DNA from: a virus
Direction: 5' to 3' (one strand)
DNA length: 21,137 bases
IMG/VR virus record: IMGVR_UViG_3300020162_000365
Location: 1-21,137 of that record
The notes beneath the pieces were generated by a model, which worked only from the letters and a program-made list of their open reading frames with translations, did no database searches and had not been told where the DNA came from. Each line of letters begins with the position of its first letter. Positions within the stretch are counted from its first letter, which is position 1. This document shows, one piece after another, positions 5,263-11,287 of the stretch. A program made the translations under genes and the position numbers.

Positions 5263-5302
5263 ATCAAAATAGTTTGCACAGAATACAATTTATCTGTATA
5301 TT
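5263..5302 (+). promoter_or_regulatory. rightward early promoter
   Basis: TTGCAC (5274-5279) and TATATT (5297-5302) are separated by exactly 17 nt, a good sigma70 promoter for the rightward operon, with start expected near 5309. A second copy of ATCAAAATAG (5263-5272) ends one base before the -35; the first copy is at 5214-5223 next to the leftward promoter. The direct repeat may be a shared regulator site. The rest of 5157-5350 is AT-rich and without a convincing gene. Confidence 0.6.
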
Positions 5303-5350
5303 TCTTTACATACCGCAGCAACTTAGCGGGTTCAATGTGAAGGAAACAAA

Positions 5351-5659
5351 ATGAAATATGCAAACCACATCGGTTATTCAGACGTAGAACCATTTGAAGT
5401 TATTCGTGTCATTAGCGAACAAACATTAGAAATTCGCGAAATGGATGCAGTGCGTGACGATTCAGTTAAACTTGAATTTCACGTTGGCGGTTTCAGCGCA
5501 CATTGTTCAAACCAAAATGAACAAAAATGGGCAATTAGCAGCAATCCAAACAATCGTGTGGTACGCATCCGTAAAGGCAAAAAAGGTTGGAAGGATGCAC
5601 ATGGGCGCAGATTTGTTTTAGATAACGAGCCAATCAAATTCTACGACTACAACTTTTAA
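5351..5659 (+). CDS. conserved phage/plasmid hypothetical protein
   Basis: This 102-residue soluble protein is the first gene of the rightward operon. It has the pattern of a conserved family found in phages and plasmids: an N-terminal GYSDVEPFEVIRV segment, then EIREMDA, GGFSAHCSNQNEQKWAISSNP (about 48-67), RVVRIRKGKKGW and a final FYDYNF. The family, as I remember it, has no known function. There is no membrane segment and no catalytic signature; the single Cys sits in the SAHCSNQ motif. The start is fixed by AAGGAA 5 nt upstream. Its leading place suggests an early, abundant product, perhaps acting on the host; that is inference. Confidence 0.75.
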   Translation: MKYANHIGYSDVEPFEVIRVISEQTLEIREMDAVRDDSVKLEFHVGGFSAHCSNQNEQKWAISSNPNNRVVRIRKGKKGWKDAHGRRFVLDNEPIKFYDYNF

Positions 5660-5666
5660 TTAACCC

Positions 5667-5680
5667 GCCCCGAAAGGGGC
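5667..5680 (+). terminator. short GNRA hairpin, weak terminator or mRNA-stability element
   Basis: GCCCC, GAAA tetraloop, GGGGC forms a compact 5-bp all-GC stem, followed by only three T. It lies between the first two genes of the rightward operon. The short U run argues for partial termination or protection of the mRNA end and not for a full stop. Confidence 0.4.
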
Positions 5681-5701
5681 TTTCAATGTGAAGGAAATAA
5701 A

Positions 5702-5842
5702 ATGAAAAAAGGAATTGTAGTTTATGTATTATCTGAAGAAGTTGATGTCATTGGCGTATATTTAAAACGTGAAGATGCATACGCAGCCGCTAAAAAATAC
5801 GATTTGTACAATTGGACAGTCGTAGAAAAAACCCTAAATTAA
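5702..5842 (+). CDS. small protein resembling DUF7336
   Basis: This 46-residue frame starts at 5702 behind AAGGAAATAA. It reads MKKGIVVYVLSEEVDVIGVY and then KREDAYAAAKKY, the pattern of small phage DUF7336-like proteins: a first strand with VYVL, then IGVY, then a helix beginning with a charged R-E-x-A. The function of that group is unknown. It lies 43 nt after the previous gene, with the GC hairpin between them, and 18 nt before the next, and it shares the repeated leader. The family match is from memory and the protein is short, so moderate certainty. Confidence 0.6.
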   Translation: MKKGIVVYVLSEEVDVIGVYLKREDAYAAAKKYDLYNWTVVEKTLN

Positions 5843-5860
5843 TTTCAATGTGAGGAAAAA

Positions 5861-6130
5861 ATGCAAATCATACCAATCCACCTTTCCGGCAGTTACCGCA
5901 CTGGCACTATCGCCAAATACACCAAACAACAAATTATTGCCATACTTGGCTTTGCGCCCAATGTAGAAGATGATGAAGAAAAAGTTGTCAATTCATGGGC
6001 GTTCATGGTTGATGGTGCTGAATGCGCCATTTGGGATTACAAAGGCAGCCATCATTATAATATTTGGTCTGTATATGACCCGCACAAAATTCTAGACAAA
6101 CTTTTTGTGATGGAGAAATTCCCATGCTAA
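5861..6130 (+). CDS. conserved small phage protein, function unknown
   Basis: The 89-residue product contains TIAKYTKQQIIAILGF (about 16-31), a Asp/Glu-rich NVEDDEEKV turn, WAFMVDGAECAIWDYKGS (about 46-63) and a C-terminal helix. This plan, a helix that ends in GF/GxP, an acidic loop, then a strand with W-x-F-x-V-D-G and IWDYK, recurs in small early phage proteins I have seen without assigned role. GAGG stands 6 nt before the start. Its last codons overlap the next small gene (ATGCTAA), which suggests coupled translation. No motif tells its function. Confidence 0.65.
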   Translation: MQIIPIHLSGSYRTGTIAKYTKQQIIAILGFAPNVEDDEEKVVNSWAFMVDGAECAIWDYKGSHHYNIWSVYDPHKILDKLFVMEKFPC

Positions 6131-6231
6131 ACAAATTGTTTAATACCAATGATTGGTTGTCGCAGCATCCAAAAGTATTGTTTGCTTTAATTGCTTTATG
6201 TTTTTTAGTGGTTGCATATATGGAAGGATAA
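6124..6231 (+). CDS. tiny single-pass membrane protein
   Basis: This 35-residue frame has GGAG 8 nt upstream of ATG 6124. Residues 1-16 are polar (MLNKLFNTNDWLSQHP) and residues 17-33 form one hydrophobic helix (KVLFALIALCFLVVAYM) with a two-residue tail. It overlaps the previous gene by 7 nt, and the next start lies 5 nt after its stop. Tiny one-helix proteins are common in early phage operons; superinfection exclusion or membrane remodelling would be guesses. Confidence 0.5.
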   Translation: MLNKLFNTNDWLSQHPKVLFALIALCFLVVAYMEG

Positions 6232-6236
6232 AAATA

Positions 6237-6437
6237 ATGGTAACAAAATCGAGTGAATTTATTTGGACAGGCGCATCAACCGACATAACAATTAGATGGA
6301 AGTTGTTATATGGTTGGATTCCACCAAGCGAAAACCCTGAAGTACAAAAAAAATGGGCAGAAGTACGCACTTTAAGCATCAAAGGCATTGAAAGTTTGAA
6401 AGACCCTAACAAAATCAAAGTGAAGGAAAATACATGA
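6237..6437 (+). CDS. small hypothetical protein
   Basis: From ATG 6237 the product is 66 residues; AAGGA lies 8 nt upstream, which favours this start over the longer frame to 6153. It has a WTGASTDITIRWKLLYGWIPPSE stretch (about 10-32) and a charged C-terminal helix ending in KIKVKENT. The family is not recognised. The stop overlaps the ERF start in ATGA, so it is translationally coupled to the recombinase gene. Confidence 0.6.
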   Translation: MVTKSSEFIWTGASTDITIRWKLLYGWIPPSENPEVQKKWAEVRTLSIKGIESLKDPNKIKVKENT

Positions 6438-7105
6438 AAGTTTATGAATCAATTAATAAAGTACAAAAAGCATTGTCTGTAATGGGCATTAGCAAAAGCA
6501 ATAAAAATCAGCAGCAGGGATACAATTTTAGGGGCATAGATGATGTGTATAACGCATTATCACCAATCCTAGCCGATTCTGGTTTGTGCATATTGCCAAG
6601 AATGTTATCGCGTGAATGCAATGAACGAATCACGCAGAAAGGCACAACTTTATTTTATGTAACGGTTGACGCTGAATTTGATCTTGTATCTGCTGAAGAT
6701 GGAAGCAAACATACAATTAAGACGTTTGGCGAAGCAATGGACAGTGGTGATAAGGCAACCAACAAAGCCATGTCAGCCGCTTATAAATACGCCTGTATGC
6801 AAGCGTTTGCTATACCAACTGAAGGTGATAATGATGCTGATTTAACTACGCAGCCAATGATTAAACCTGCGGCAGCCAAATCTGTCACGCAAGATATATT
6901 TGACAAAATGCCTGCTGCCGATCAAGAACACATCCGCAACTTTGCAATGGAAGTAATTATCATGGCAGAAAGAAATGACATTGAAGGTTGCGTTGAATAT
7001 GTTAAAAGCCTTGAACTTGATTCTGATTGGACTAGTGCGCTGTGGTCACAATTAGATTCAAAAATCCGTAGTGCAATCAAAAAATATAAAGAGGAAAATA
7101 AATAA
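6434..7105 (+). CDS. erf: ERF-family single-strand annealing protein
   Basis: This 223-residue protein belongs to the ERF superfamily of phage recombinases, which anneal complementary single strands during recombination-dependent replication and repair. The family block is complete: [17 protein letters not shown] (30-46), a strand-rich middle with [13 protein letters not shown] (72-84), and [22 protein letters not shown] (99-120) followed by [11 protein letters not shown]. The C-terminal part (about 140-223) is variable and ends in a basic helix. The gene overlaps its neighbours on both sides by 1-4 nt and is followed directly by ssb, the usual pairing. No exonuclease partner is seen in the operon, as is common in ERF phages. 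Confidence 0.92.
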   Translation: MKVYESINKVQKALSVMGISKSNKNQQQGYNFRGIDDVYNALSPILADSGLCILPRMLSRECNERITQKGTTLFYVTVDAEFDLVSAEDGSKHTIKTFGEAMDSGDKATNKAMSAAYKYACMQAFAIPTEGDNDADLTTQPMIKPAAAKSVTQDIFDKMPAADQEHIRNFAMEVIIMAERNDIEGCVEYVKSLELDSDWTSALWSQLDSKIRSAIKKYKEENK

Positions 7106-7518
7106 TGGCATCCGTAAACAAAGTAATTCTTGTGGGCAATTTAGGTCAAGACCCTGAAATTCGTTATGCAACCAGTGGTGATGCAGTGGTTAATCTTAAC
7201 CTTGCAACAACAAGCAAATGGAAAGATAAAGCAACGGGCGGCATGAAAGAAGAAACCGAATGGCATCGGGTTTCTATATTTGGCAAGGCAGCCGAAGTTG
7301 CAGGGCAGTACCTTAAAAAAGGCAGTGCTGTATATGTGGAAGGCAAAATCAAATCCAAAAAATATACTGATAAGCAAGGCATTGAGCGCACCGCCTTTGA
7401 AATTGCCTGTGAAAATTTCCAAATGTTAGGCGGCAAAGCATCGGCAGACAAACCAGTACTAAAACAAAATGCAAAGCCTGCGGATGATTCATTTACGGAT
7501 GATTCTATACCGTTTTAA
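7105..7518 (+). CDS. ssb: single-stranded DNA-binding protein
   Basis: The 137-residue protein is a bacterial-type SSB. An OB fold covers about 1-112: [41 protein letters not shown] and [18 protein letters not shown] short flexible linker follows, and the C-terminal tip DDSIPF is the acidic-aromatic hook that binds SSB-partner proteins. It should coat single strands at the phage fork and load or cooperate with the ERF protein upstream, whose stop overlaps the start by 1 nt. The length is slightly below the E. coli protein because the linker is short. A second open frame (+1) overlaps the last 50 nt. Confidence 0.95.
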   Translation: MASVNKVILVGNLGQDPEIRYATSGDAVVNLNLATTSKWKDKATGGMKEETEWHRVSIFGKAAEVAGQYLKKGSAVYVEGKIKSKKYTDKQGIERTAFEIACENFQMLGGKASADKPVLKQNAKPADDSFTDDSIPF

Positions 7519-7627
7519 TTTAACAACTTTACGGGCAAAATCGGATGTTGGCGGCATAGCAAATGCGTGTCGAAAGTACCTTCCAAAAGTAGAGAGTAGC
7601 CCACCAATTTTCAAGGTGATGATATGA
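7469..7627 (+). CDS. candidate small protein overlapping the end of ssb
   Basis: A 52-codon frame in +1 relative to ssb starts at ATG 7469 inside ssb and ends with TGA at 7625-7627, overlapping the next start as ATGA. It fills the otherwise empty gap 7519-7623. The C-terminal half ([20 protein letters not shown], then PPIFKVMI) looks like ordered protein with usual amino acids, and the gap is more GC-rich than its neighbours. Against it: none of the three possible ATGs (7469, 7484, 7499) has a good Shine-Dalgarno sequence, and the N-terminal half is unremarkable. Translation might depend on ssb coupling. The gap could instead hold an untranslated element. Confidence 0.35.
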   Translation: MQSLRMIHLRMILYRFNLTTLRAKSDVGGIANACRKYLPKVESSPPIFKVMI

Positions 7628-7962
7628 ATGAATTTGTAAAAGATGCAGATGCTCAAAAAGCATTAGATTTTTTAAGATTTCAAGCAGACGCAGCAGGAGA
7701 AGCAGAAGCGCATTTAGGTTATATAAAAGGTTATACAAAAGTTGTTATTGCAAATGAAATGCAAAAACATTTGGATAAACCTTTAGCAGCACAAGAACGT
7801 GAAGCGCATCGATCTCAAGCATATTTAGATAATATAAAAGCAGAACAAGAAGCAAAAAAAGCCCATACTGTTTTTACATGGAAAAAACAAGCGGCAGTAT
7901 TAACCCTTGAAGTTTGGCGTAGTTTAAATGCGACCAAAAGAAATGAAGGGAAAATGCAATGA
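7624..7962 (+). CDS. conserved phage protein next to erf/ssb, function unknown
   Basis: This 112-residue helical protein has the pattern of a family I have seen beside ERF and SSB genes in many phages: ALDFLRFQADAAGEAEA (about 13-29), GYTKVVIANEMQKH (36-49), AAQEREAHRSQAYLD (55-69) and a C-terminal AVLTLEVWRSLNATKR. Position suggests a recombination accessory role, but nothing in the sequence shows the activity. AAGGTG lies 5 nt before the start. It overlaps the next gene by 4 nt. Confidence 0.75.
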   Translation: MNEFVKDADAQKALDFLRFQADAAGEAEAHLGYIKGYTKVVIANEMQKHLDKPLAAQEREAHRSQAYLDNIKAEQEAKKAHTVFTWKKQAAVLTLEVWRSLNATKRNEGKMQ

Positions 7963-8288
7963 CACAAGAAGAATTAAGCATTCAAGAAAAAATGGAACGT
8001 GCAATTTATAATATGCGATTGGCAGAGTGGGAAGATTACCACCGCGAAAATCCTATGGTCTGGCAATACTTTCAAAAGTTTTCATTTGAAGCAATTGCTA
8101 AAAAACGCAAAAAGATTAGTCATTGGTTAATCATCAATCGTATTCGTTGGGAAGTTTACATGATTACCACTGGCAAAGAATTTAAAATCTGCAATAACTT
8201 TATTGGGTTTTATGCTCGTCATTGGCAAAAAACTTATCCTGCACATAAAACATTGTTTAACACTAAAAAAATGATAGGTGAACCATGA
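7959..8288 (+). CDS. conserved phage protein, function unknown
   Basis: The 109-residue product carries a block conserved in many phage proteins as I remember them: NPMVWQYFQKFSFEAIAKKR (31-50), a SHWLIINRIRWEVY segment, TTGKEFKICNNFIGFYARHW and a C-terminal region ending LFNTKK. The KxxNNxxxFYAR motif is the most diagnostic. It is basic and mostly helical, so nucleic acid binding is possible but not shown. It overlaps both neighbours by 4 nt, consistent with coupled translation within the recombination operon. Confidence 0.75.
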   Translation: MTQEELSIQEKMERAIYNMRLAEWEDYHRENPMVWQYFQKFSFEAIAKKRKKISHWLIINRIRWEVYMITTGKEFKICNNFIGFYARHWQKTYPAHKTLFNTKKMIGEP

Positions 8289-8470
8289 ACAAAGAACAAT
8301 TTAATAAACTGATTGATGAATTAAAAGGTTTTGGCGAAGCAGAAAAAAAACTATTAATTTCTAGTTATGAATTAGGATTTGTTGCAGGTTCACGAGCAAT
8401 GCAGGAATCAATTTGGGCAGATGAATTGCATTCTTACAATGCCATATCGAAAAGGAAATATGATGCGTGA
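8285..8470 (+). CDS. small hypothetical protein
   Basis: This 61-residue protein is not recognised. It is helical (EQFNKLIDELKGF, then KKLLISSYELGFVAGSRAMQESI) with no Cys pair or membrane segment. AGGTG precedes the start by 4 nt and the start overlaps the previous stop. Its tail overlaps the next small gene by 8 nt. Confidence 0.6.
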   Translation: MNKEQFNKLIDELKGFGEAEKKLLISSYELGFVAGSRAMQESIWADELHSYNAISKRKYDA

Positions 8471-8603
8471 CCCAACTTGGTTTAAAGAATTTGAACGTGA
8501 ATATAATGAGCGTGAAGATCGTATTGCAGAATTAAAAGAAAAGCATGAACAATGGCAGAAAGAATTAAAAGAAAAGGAACAACAAAAAAATGGAATGGAT
8601 TAA
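8463..8603 (+). CDS. small coiled-coil protein
   Basis: From ATG 8463 (AAGGA about 7 nt upstream) the product is 46 residues. After MRDPTWFKEF it is an almost uninterrupted charged helix of Glu, Lys, Arg and Leu that should form a coiled coil. An ATG directly before it (8460) is an alternative start. It has no recognised family. It overlaps both neighbours, so it is clearly in the operon. Confidence 0.55.
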   Translation: MRDPTWFKEFEREYNEREDRIAELKEKHEQWQKELKEKEQQKNGMD

Positions 8604-8697
8604 GCCTATTTACGTTTTGAGCGGAATATTTTTTGGTATATCATTAACCGCAATAGGTTGTGTAATTGCACTTGTTTATATTTTTAGGGATAAGTAA
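8590..8697 (+). CDS. tiny single-pass membrane protein
   Basis: This 35-residue frame starts at ATG 8590 inside the end of the previous gene. Residues 7-31 are hydrophobic with Gly and Ser (IYVLSGIFFGISLTAIGCVI), followed by a short basic tail (FRDK), so one membrane helix with N-out or N-in undecided. AAGGA is 11 nt upstream, slightly far. The stop overlaps the next start (TAATG). It is the second tiny membrane protein in this operon. Confidence 0.45.
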   Translation: MEWIKPIYVLSGIFFGISLTAIGCVIALVYIFRDK

Positions 8698-8870
8698 TGT
8701 TGTCGATGTATGAATTAGCAAGTACAAGCATGGAAGCATTTAGATACTGTAGCAATTGTACTTTAGAACGCCCATCGCTAGGCGGTTATTGGAAAATAGC
8801 AGATAACCGCAAATCAAGGCGATGGGTTTGCAAAGGATGTTATGACAAAAAGTTTAAACAAACGCCCTAG
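8697..8870 (+). CDS. small zinc-ribbon protein
   Basis: This 57-residue frame starts at ATG 8697, sharing one base with the previous stop. It carries two CxxC knuckles, CSNC (about 18-21) and CKGC (about 47-50), separated by a Gly/Lys/Arg-rich strand region with RRWVC, the plan of a zinc ribbon. Such small phage proteins often bind nucleic acid or RNA polymerase. It ends the rightward operon and its last 17 nt overlap the endolysin gene on the other strand. A large nested hairpin lies inside the coding region. Confidence 0.65.
   Translation: MLSMYELASTSMEAFRYCSNCTLERPSLGGYWKIADNRKSRRWVCKGCYDKKFKQTP
8771..8826. other. nested two-stem hairpin inside the zinc-ribbon gene
   Basis: CCCATCGC (8771-8778) pairs perfectly with GCGATGGG (8819-8826), and inside it GCGGTTAT (8782-8789) pairs perfectly with ATAACCGC (8803-8810) around a 13-nt loop. 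The internal loop is 3 and 8 nt. Two nested 8-bp stems are unlikely by chance. It lies just before the point where the two operons meet, so a termination or transcript-stability role on either strand is possible. Confidence 0.55.
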
Positions 8871-9306
8871 AACCTTTACTGTCGATAATTAACGCCTGCT
8901 TTCTTGGGGCAAGGTCTTTGCCATTTGGAATGCTAACGTGTGTCCAACCGCCGCCTTTGATTGGGTCTGAAAATTCCCGAATCACTTGGTCATAAGCCAA
9001 GCCGGATTTGATTATTGCCCGCACAACTTGATCTGGTGTCATGCCTTTAACCTTTATATCTGCGGCAGCCCCACGACAATGTTGTGACGTTTTTTTTCCA
9101 CCCACTGCTTCATTTGCAAGTGGACTACGATAGGCACTACTGATCTGTATTGGCTTATCTAAAACTTTCCGCACATCCTCTAAAAACAATGCTAACCGTC
9201 TAAGGTTCATTAGCACATCATTGGAAGGCGTTTGGTCAATGTTATGACGCGCAGCCGTTTCACTGGCAATCATTTCTTCTAGCGTAAAGTTTGGACTTAG
9301 ATTCAT
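8854..9306 (-). CDS. endolysin, M15-type zinc peptidase
   Basis: The 150-residue protein is a peptidase of the M15A/M15_3 group, which cleaves peptide cross-links of the cell wall. Zinc ligands are visible: H76 and D83 in SQHCRGAAADI and H123 in WTHVS; SAYRSPLANEAVGG (57-70) precedes them as usual. The N-terminal 55 residues (LSPNFTLEEMIASETAARH) are typical of the family too. No signal peptide is present, so release should need the holin encoded just upstream, whose stop overlaps this start by 4 nt (ATGA). It is the last gene of the late operon. Length is normal. Confidence 0.9.
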   Translation of the reverse strand: MNLSPNFTLEEMIASETAARHNIDQTPSNDVLMNLRRLALFLEDVRKVLDKPIQISSAYRSPLANEAVGGKKTSQHCRGAAADIKVKGMTPDQVVRAIIKSGLAYDQVIREFSDPIKGGGWTHVSIPNGKDLAPRKQALIIDSKGSRAFV

Positions 9307-9803
9307 TTTTTAGTCGCCAATAAATCTGCCTTGTCTTTGCTGCCTTGTGAGCTACCAAAATAAAATGAAATCACTTGTGTAGCAGCACTTGTTAGAAAGC
9401 CCAATGCGTAAATGACAATATTTTCCTGCGAGTCTGGAATATTAATAAACATTAAAACGCCAACAAGCGCAAACGCAACTCCTACAATACCTAATGCAAG
9501 GATTGGCAAAACAAGTTTTTCAAGCCAATGTACATTAGCATTTGTTGCTATAGCTAAATGCGCTGCTCTAGCATCGCCACGATCTTTTACTTCTTGCTCA
9601 AACATAAATTCTTCATGCTTCATTGCGGCTTCTTTTAATGAAGAAAGTTTTTCGTCTGATAGTTTGCCATCGGCATCAGGTGTTAATGTAATGCCAAGTT
9701 TATCCTCAACATGAGCAACACCTTTGTCTAATACAGAATCAACTACCTTCTGCATACCTGCACCTGCCAATTGGCTAAGAATGGGGACTAGTAATGGCAA
9801 CAT
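9303..9803 (-). CDS. holin of the GTA_holin_3TM type
   Basis: This 166-residue protein fits the three-helix holin family first described for gene transfer agents. There is an N-terminal hydrophobic or amphipathic stretch (MLPLLVPILSQLAGAGMQKV), a charged soluble middle (about 30-90), two strong membrane helices (about 96-118 and 128-150) and a C-terminus with YFGSSQGSKDK, which is characteristic. It should form membrane lesions that let the M15 endolysin reach the wall. It is followed directly by the endolysin gene. GGAATAAAAAATA precedes the ATG. Confidence 0.85.
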   Translation of the reverse strand: MLPLLVPILSQLAGAGMQKVVDSVLDKGVAHVEDKLGITLTPDADGKLSDEKLSSLKEAAMKHEEFMFEQEVKDRGDARAAHLAIATNANVHWLEKLVLPILALGIVGVAFALVGVLMFINIPDSQENIVIYALGFLTSAATQVISFYFGSSQGSKDKADLLATKK

Positions 9804-10063
9804 TATTTTTTATTCCTTTCTTCTAATAACTTTACTCTTACGTGAATGTCAAAAATTTCTTTATAAATTTCTTCTCGCATTTTTGCTCTACGCTCTGCCG
9901 ATATAGGACTATCAGTAGGCACTCCTTCTTGTGTAATTAATGCGGGCATTTTGCCTTCTATTTGGGTTAGTCTAGTTTGAAATGAACTAACTTGCCCTAA
10001 TAGCCAAGCAATACACATAACCAAAATAGGTATGACTGCTTTCATTATGTCTTGCATATTCAT
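9803..10063 (-). CDS. membrane-anchored coiled-coil protein, possible i-spanin
   Basis: The 86-residue product has one N-terminal membrane helix (about 8-25, VIPILVMCIAWLLGQV) and a polar, helical remainder ending in a charged coiled coil (RRAKMREEIYKEIFDIHVRV, then LLEERNKK). The plan fits an inner-membrane spanin or an accessory lysis protein, and it sits directly before holin and endolysin. No lipobox partner (o-spanin) was found in the overlapping frames, so the spanin role is inference. AAGGTG precedes the start. Confidence 0.55.
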   Translation of the reverse strand: MNMQDIMKAVIPILVMCIAWLLGQVSSFQTRLTQIEGKMPALITQEGVPTDSPISAERRAKMREEIYKEIFDIHVRVKLLEERNKK

Positions 10064-10684
10064 TTAGTAGCCACCTTGATTAAGCATCCATATCATTGAA
10101 GCAATAAAGCCATAAAGAATGGCAGTGATAACTATTGCGCCTGTAACCGTATAACAAAAATCATAAATCTTTTGCCGCCTGCGCTTTGCTTTCATTTGCT
10201 CGGCAGCAATTTGCAATCTTTTTTCTGTTTCTTCCTGTCGTTTTGCTTCCGCTTTAGCTTCACGATCTGCCCGAAGTTTATTTAGGCGTGACCAAAATTC
10301 ATCCCATAAGCCTGCTTCATCAAAATGGTAGATGAAGTAATGCTTTATTTGATCATAGTATTGTTTTATTTCCCTATCTATTGCCATCATTTCAATGACG
10401 TATTCAGCATCGCTGATAGGGTTATGTATTTTCATGCCTTGTTGCAAGGCAATATCTTGTGTGTGTTTTGCTTGTTCTAGTTTTGTTTTGTTTATTTCGT
10501 ATGTGCCTGCCAATGAAAAAAACTTAGTTATTGGTTTCATTGTTGCAGATAATTCTTTGCCGGAATCGACACATTTGTTTATCTCGTCAAATGTGCCACG
10601 CATTAATTCTGCGGTTTTTTTAATGCCTTCAATCGCTAATTTTGCGCCTTGAATAGCTAATCCGACTGCTGCTAATTCGATCAT
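10064..10684 (-). CDS. coiled-coil protein with C-terminal membrane helix, function unknown
   Basis: This 206-residue protein has an Ala-rich N-terminal helix (residues 1-30), a conserved-looking middle (DAEYVIEMMAIDREIKQYYD and YHFDEAGLWDEFWSRL, about 92-130), a long Lys/Arg/Glu coiled coil (135-170) and one membrane helix near the C-terminus (about 178-199). It resembles proteins I remember from aquatic phages between fibre and lysis genes, without assigned role. A late membrane-linked or virion-associated function is inference. GGTG stands 5-6 nt before the start. The 44-nt gap upstream (10685-10728) holds a 6-bp inverted repeat CACCAT/ATGGTG and no gene. Confidence 0.6.
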   Translation of the reverse strand: MIELAAVGLAIQGAKLAIEGIKKTAELMRGTFDEINKCVDSGKELSATMKPITKFFSLAGTYEINKTKLEQAKHTQDIALQQGMKIHNPISDAEYVIEMMAIDREIKQYYDQIKHYFIYHFDEAGLWDEFWSRLNKLRADREAKAEAKRQEETEKRLQIAAEQMKAKRRRQKIYDFCYTVTGAIVITAILYGFIASMIWMLNQGGY

Positions 10685-10728
10685 AAATCACCATTGCATT
10701 ACCCTTTTTGTTTCTATGGTGTCTTATA

Positions 10729-10911
10729 TTATTTAACAACAAGCGTAATAAGCAGCAAGATAATTGCGCCACCCGCACTAATTAAAATTGTTTCTAGCCG
10801 TTTTAATCGAGCATTAACGCCACGCATTTCACGTTCTATGCCTTCATAACGAACACTGCAAATATCAATGTGAGAATCAATTTTTGCGTTCACATCTTTC
10901 ACCGTTGCCAT
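10729..10911 (-). CDS. small XhlA-like coiled-coil/membrane protein
   Basis: The 60-residue protein has a coiled coil in residues 1-42 (with EIEREMRGVNARLKRLE-like heptads) and a C-terminal membrane helix (about 43-59, ILISAGGAIILLLITLVV). This is the plan of hemolysin XhlA-type accessory holin proteins. It lies in front of the lysis block, which fits. GGAATAATT precedes the ATG. The family call rests on architecture and not on specific residues. Confidence 0.6.
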   Translation of the reverse strand: MATVKDVNAKIDSHIDICSVRYEGIEREMRGVNARLKRLETILISAGGAIILLLITLVVK

Positions 10912-10913
10912 AA

Positions 10914-11279
10914 TTATTCCATTTCAACCCATGATTCAGTTTCTTCATCCCATGAATACATTTTTCCATCGGTAGGCATTGGCGTTGGTGCATCCCACAG
11001 GCAAGTTTCTTCATTCAATAGCCATGAAGCATAAGGTTGCGGCGGTATAAACGCATCCAATGTTTCATCGTAACTATAACCAATGCCCGCATAATTCTTG
11101 CGTAATGGTTCGCCGTCATCTGGTTGACCGTCTGCACCGTAGTGAACGCCGCCCCTAGTATTGTATGAAGTTTGAACCCATGATGCAGGGTCACCAACTA
11201 CACCAGTGCTAATAAAGTCTGATTCAGCAACTATTACCTGAACCACAATTCCGTTTTCTATTTTTGCAAAATGTGCCAT
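10914..11279 (-). CDS. conserved tail-associated protein of aquatic phages
   Basis: This 121-residue protein opens MAHFAKIENGIVVQVIVAES, then has WVQTSYNTRGGVHYG, RKNYAGIGYSYDETLDAFIP and a C-terminal WLLNEETCLWDAPTP with a final Trp-rich strand. This is a very recognisable small protein of cyanophages and other aquatic phages, usually placed among tail or fibre genes. The NYAGIGY-xYD-xxxDAFIPPxP block is diagnostic. The function is not established; a fibre accessory or structural role is inferred from position. AGGAAATAAC precedes the start. Confidence 0.8.
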   Translation of the reverse strand: MAHFAKIENGIVVQVIVAESDFISTGVVGDPASWVQTSYNTRGGVHYGADGQPDDGEPLRKNYAGIGYSYDETLDAFIPPQPYASWLLNEETCLWDAPTPMPTDGKMYSWDEETESWVEME

Positions 11280-11287
11280 GTTATTTC

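Larger units (their letters stand above)
5331..6429 (+). repeat. repeated ribosome-binding leader TTCAATGTGAAGGAAA
   Basis: Copies stand immediately before starts at 5331-5346 (gene at 5351), 5682-5697 (gene at 5702), 5844-5858 with one A deleted (gene at 5861), and a shorter, one-mismatch copy at 6415-6429 (gene at 6434). Only AAGGA is needed for ribosome binding, so the extra TTCAATGTG is conserved beyond that need. The first two copies follow small hairpins (CCGC/GCGG at 5313-5329 and GCCCC/GGGGC at 5667-5680). Confidence 0.6.

Noticed and set aside
5172-5393. 73-codon minus-strand frame across the divergent promoter region
   Set aside because: It covers both promoters and the start of the gene at 5351, has no ribosome site and an unusual Phe/Tyr/Cys-rich composition.
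7141-7451. Antisense frames opposite ssb
   Set aside because: Shadow frames opposite a clear SSB gene, with no ribosome site.
9412-9714. 100-codon plus-strand frame opposite the holin
   Set aside because: Ser/Ala/Cys-rich antisense shadow of a well supported holin gene.
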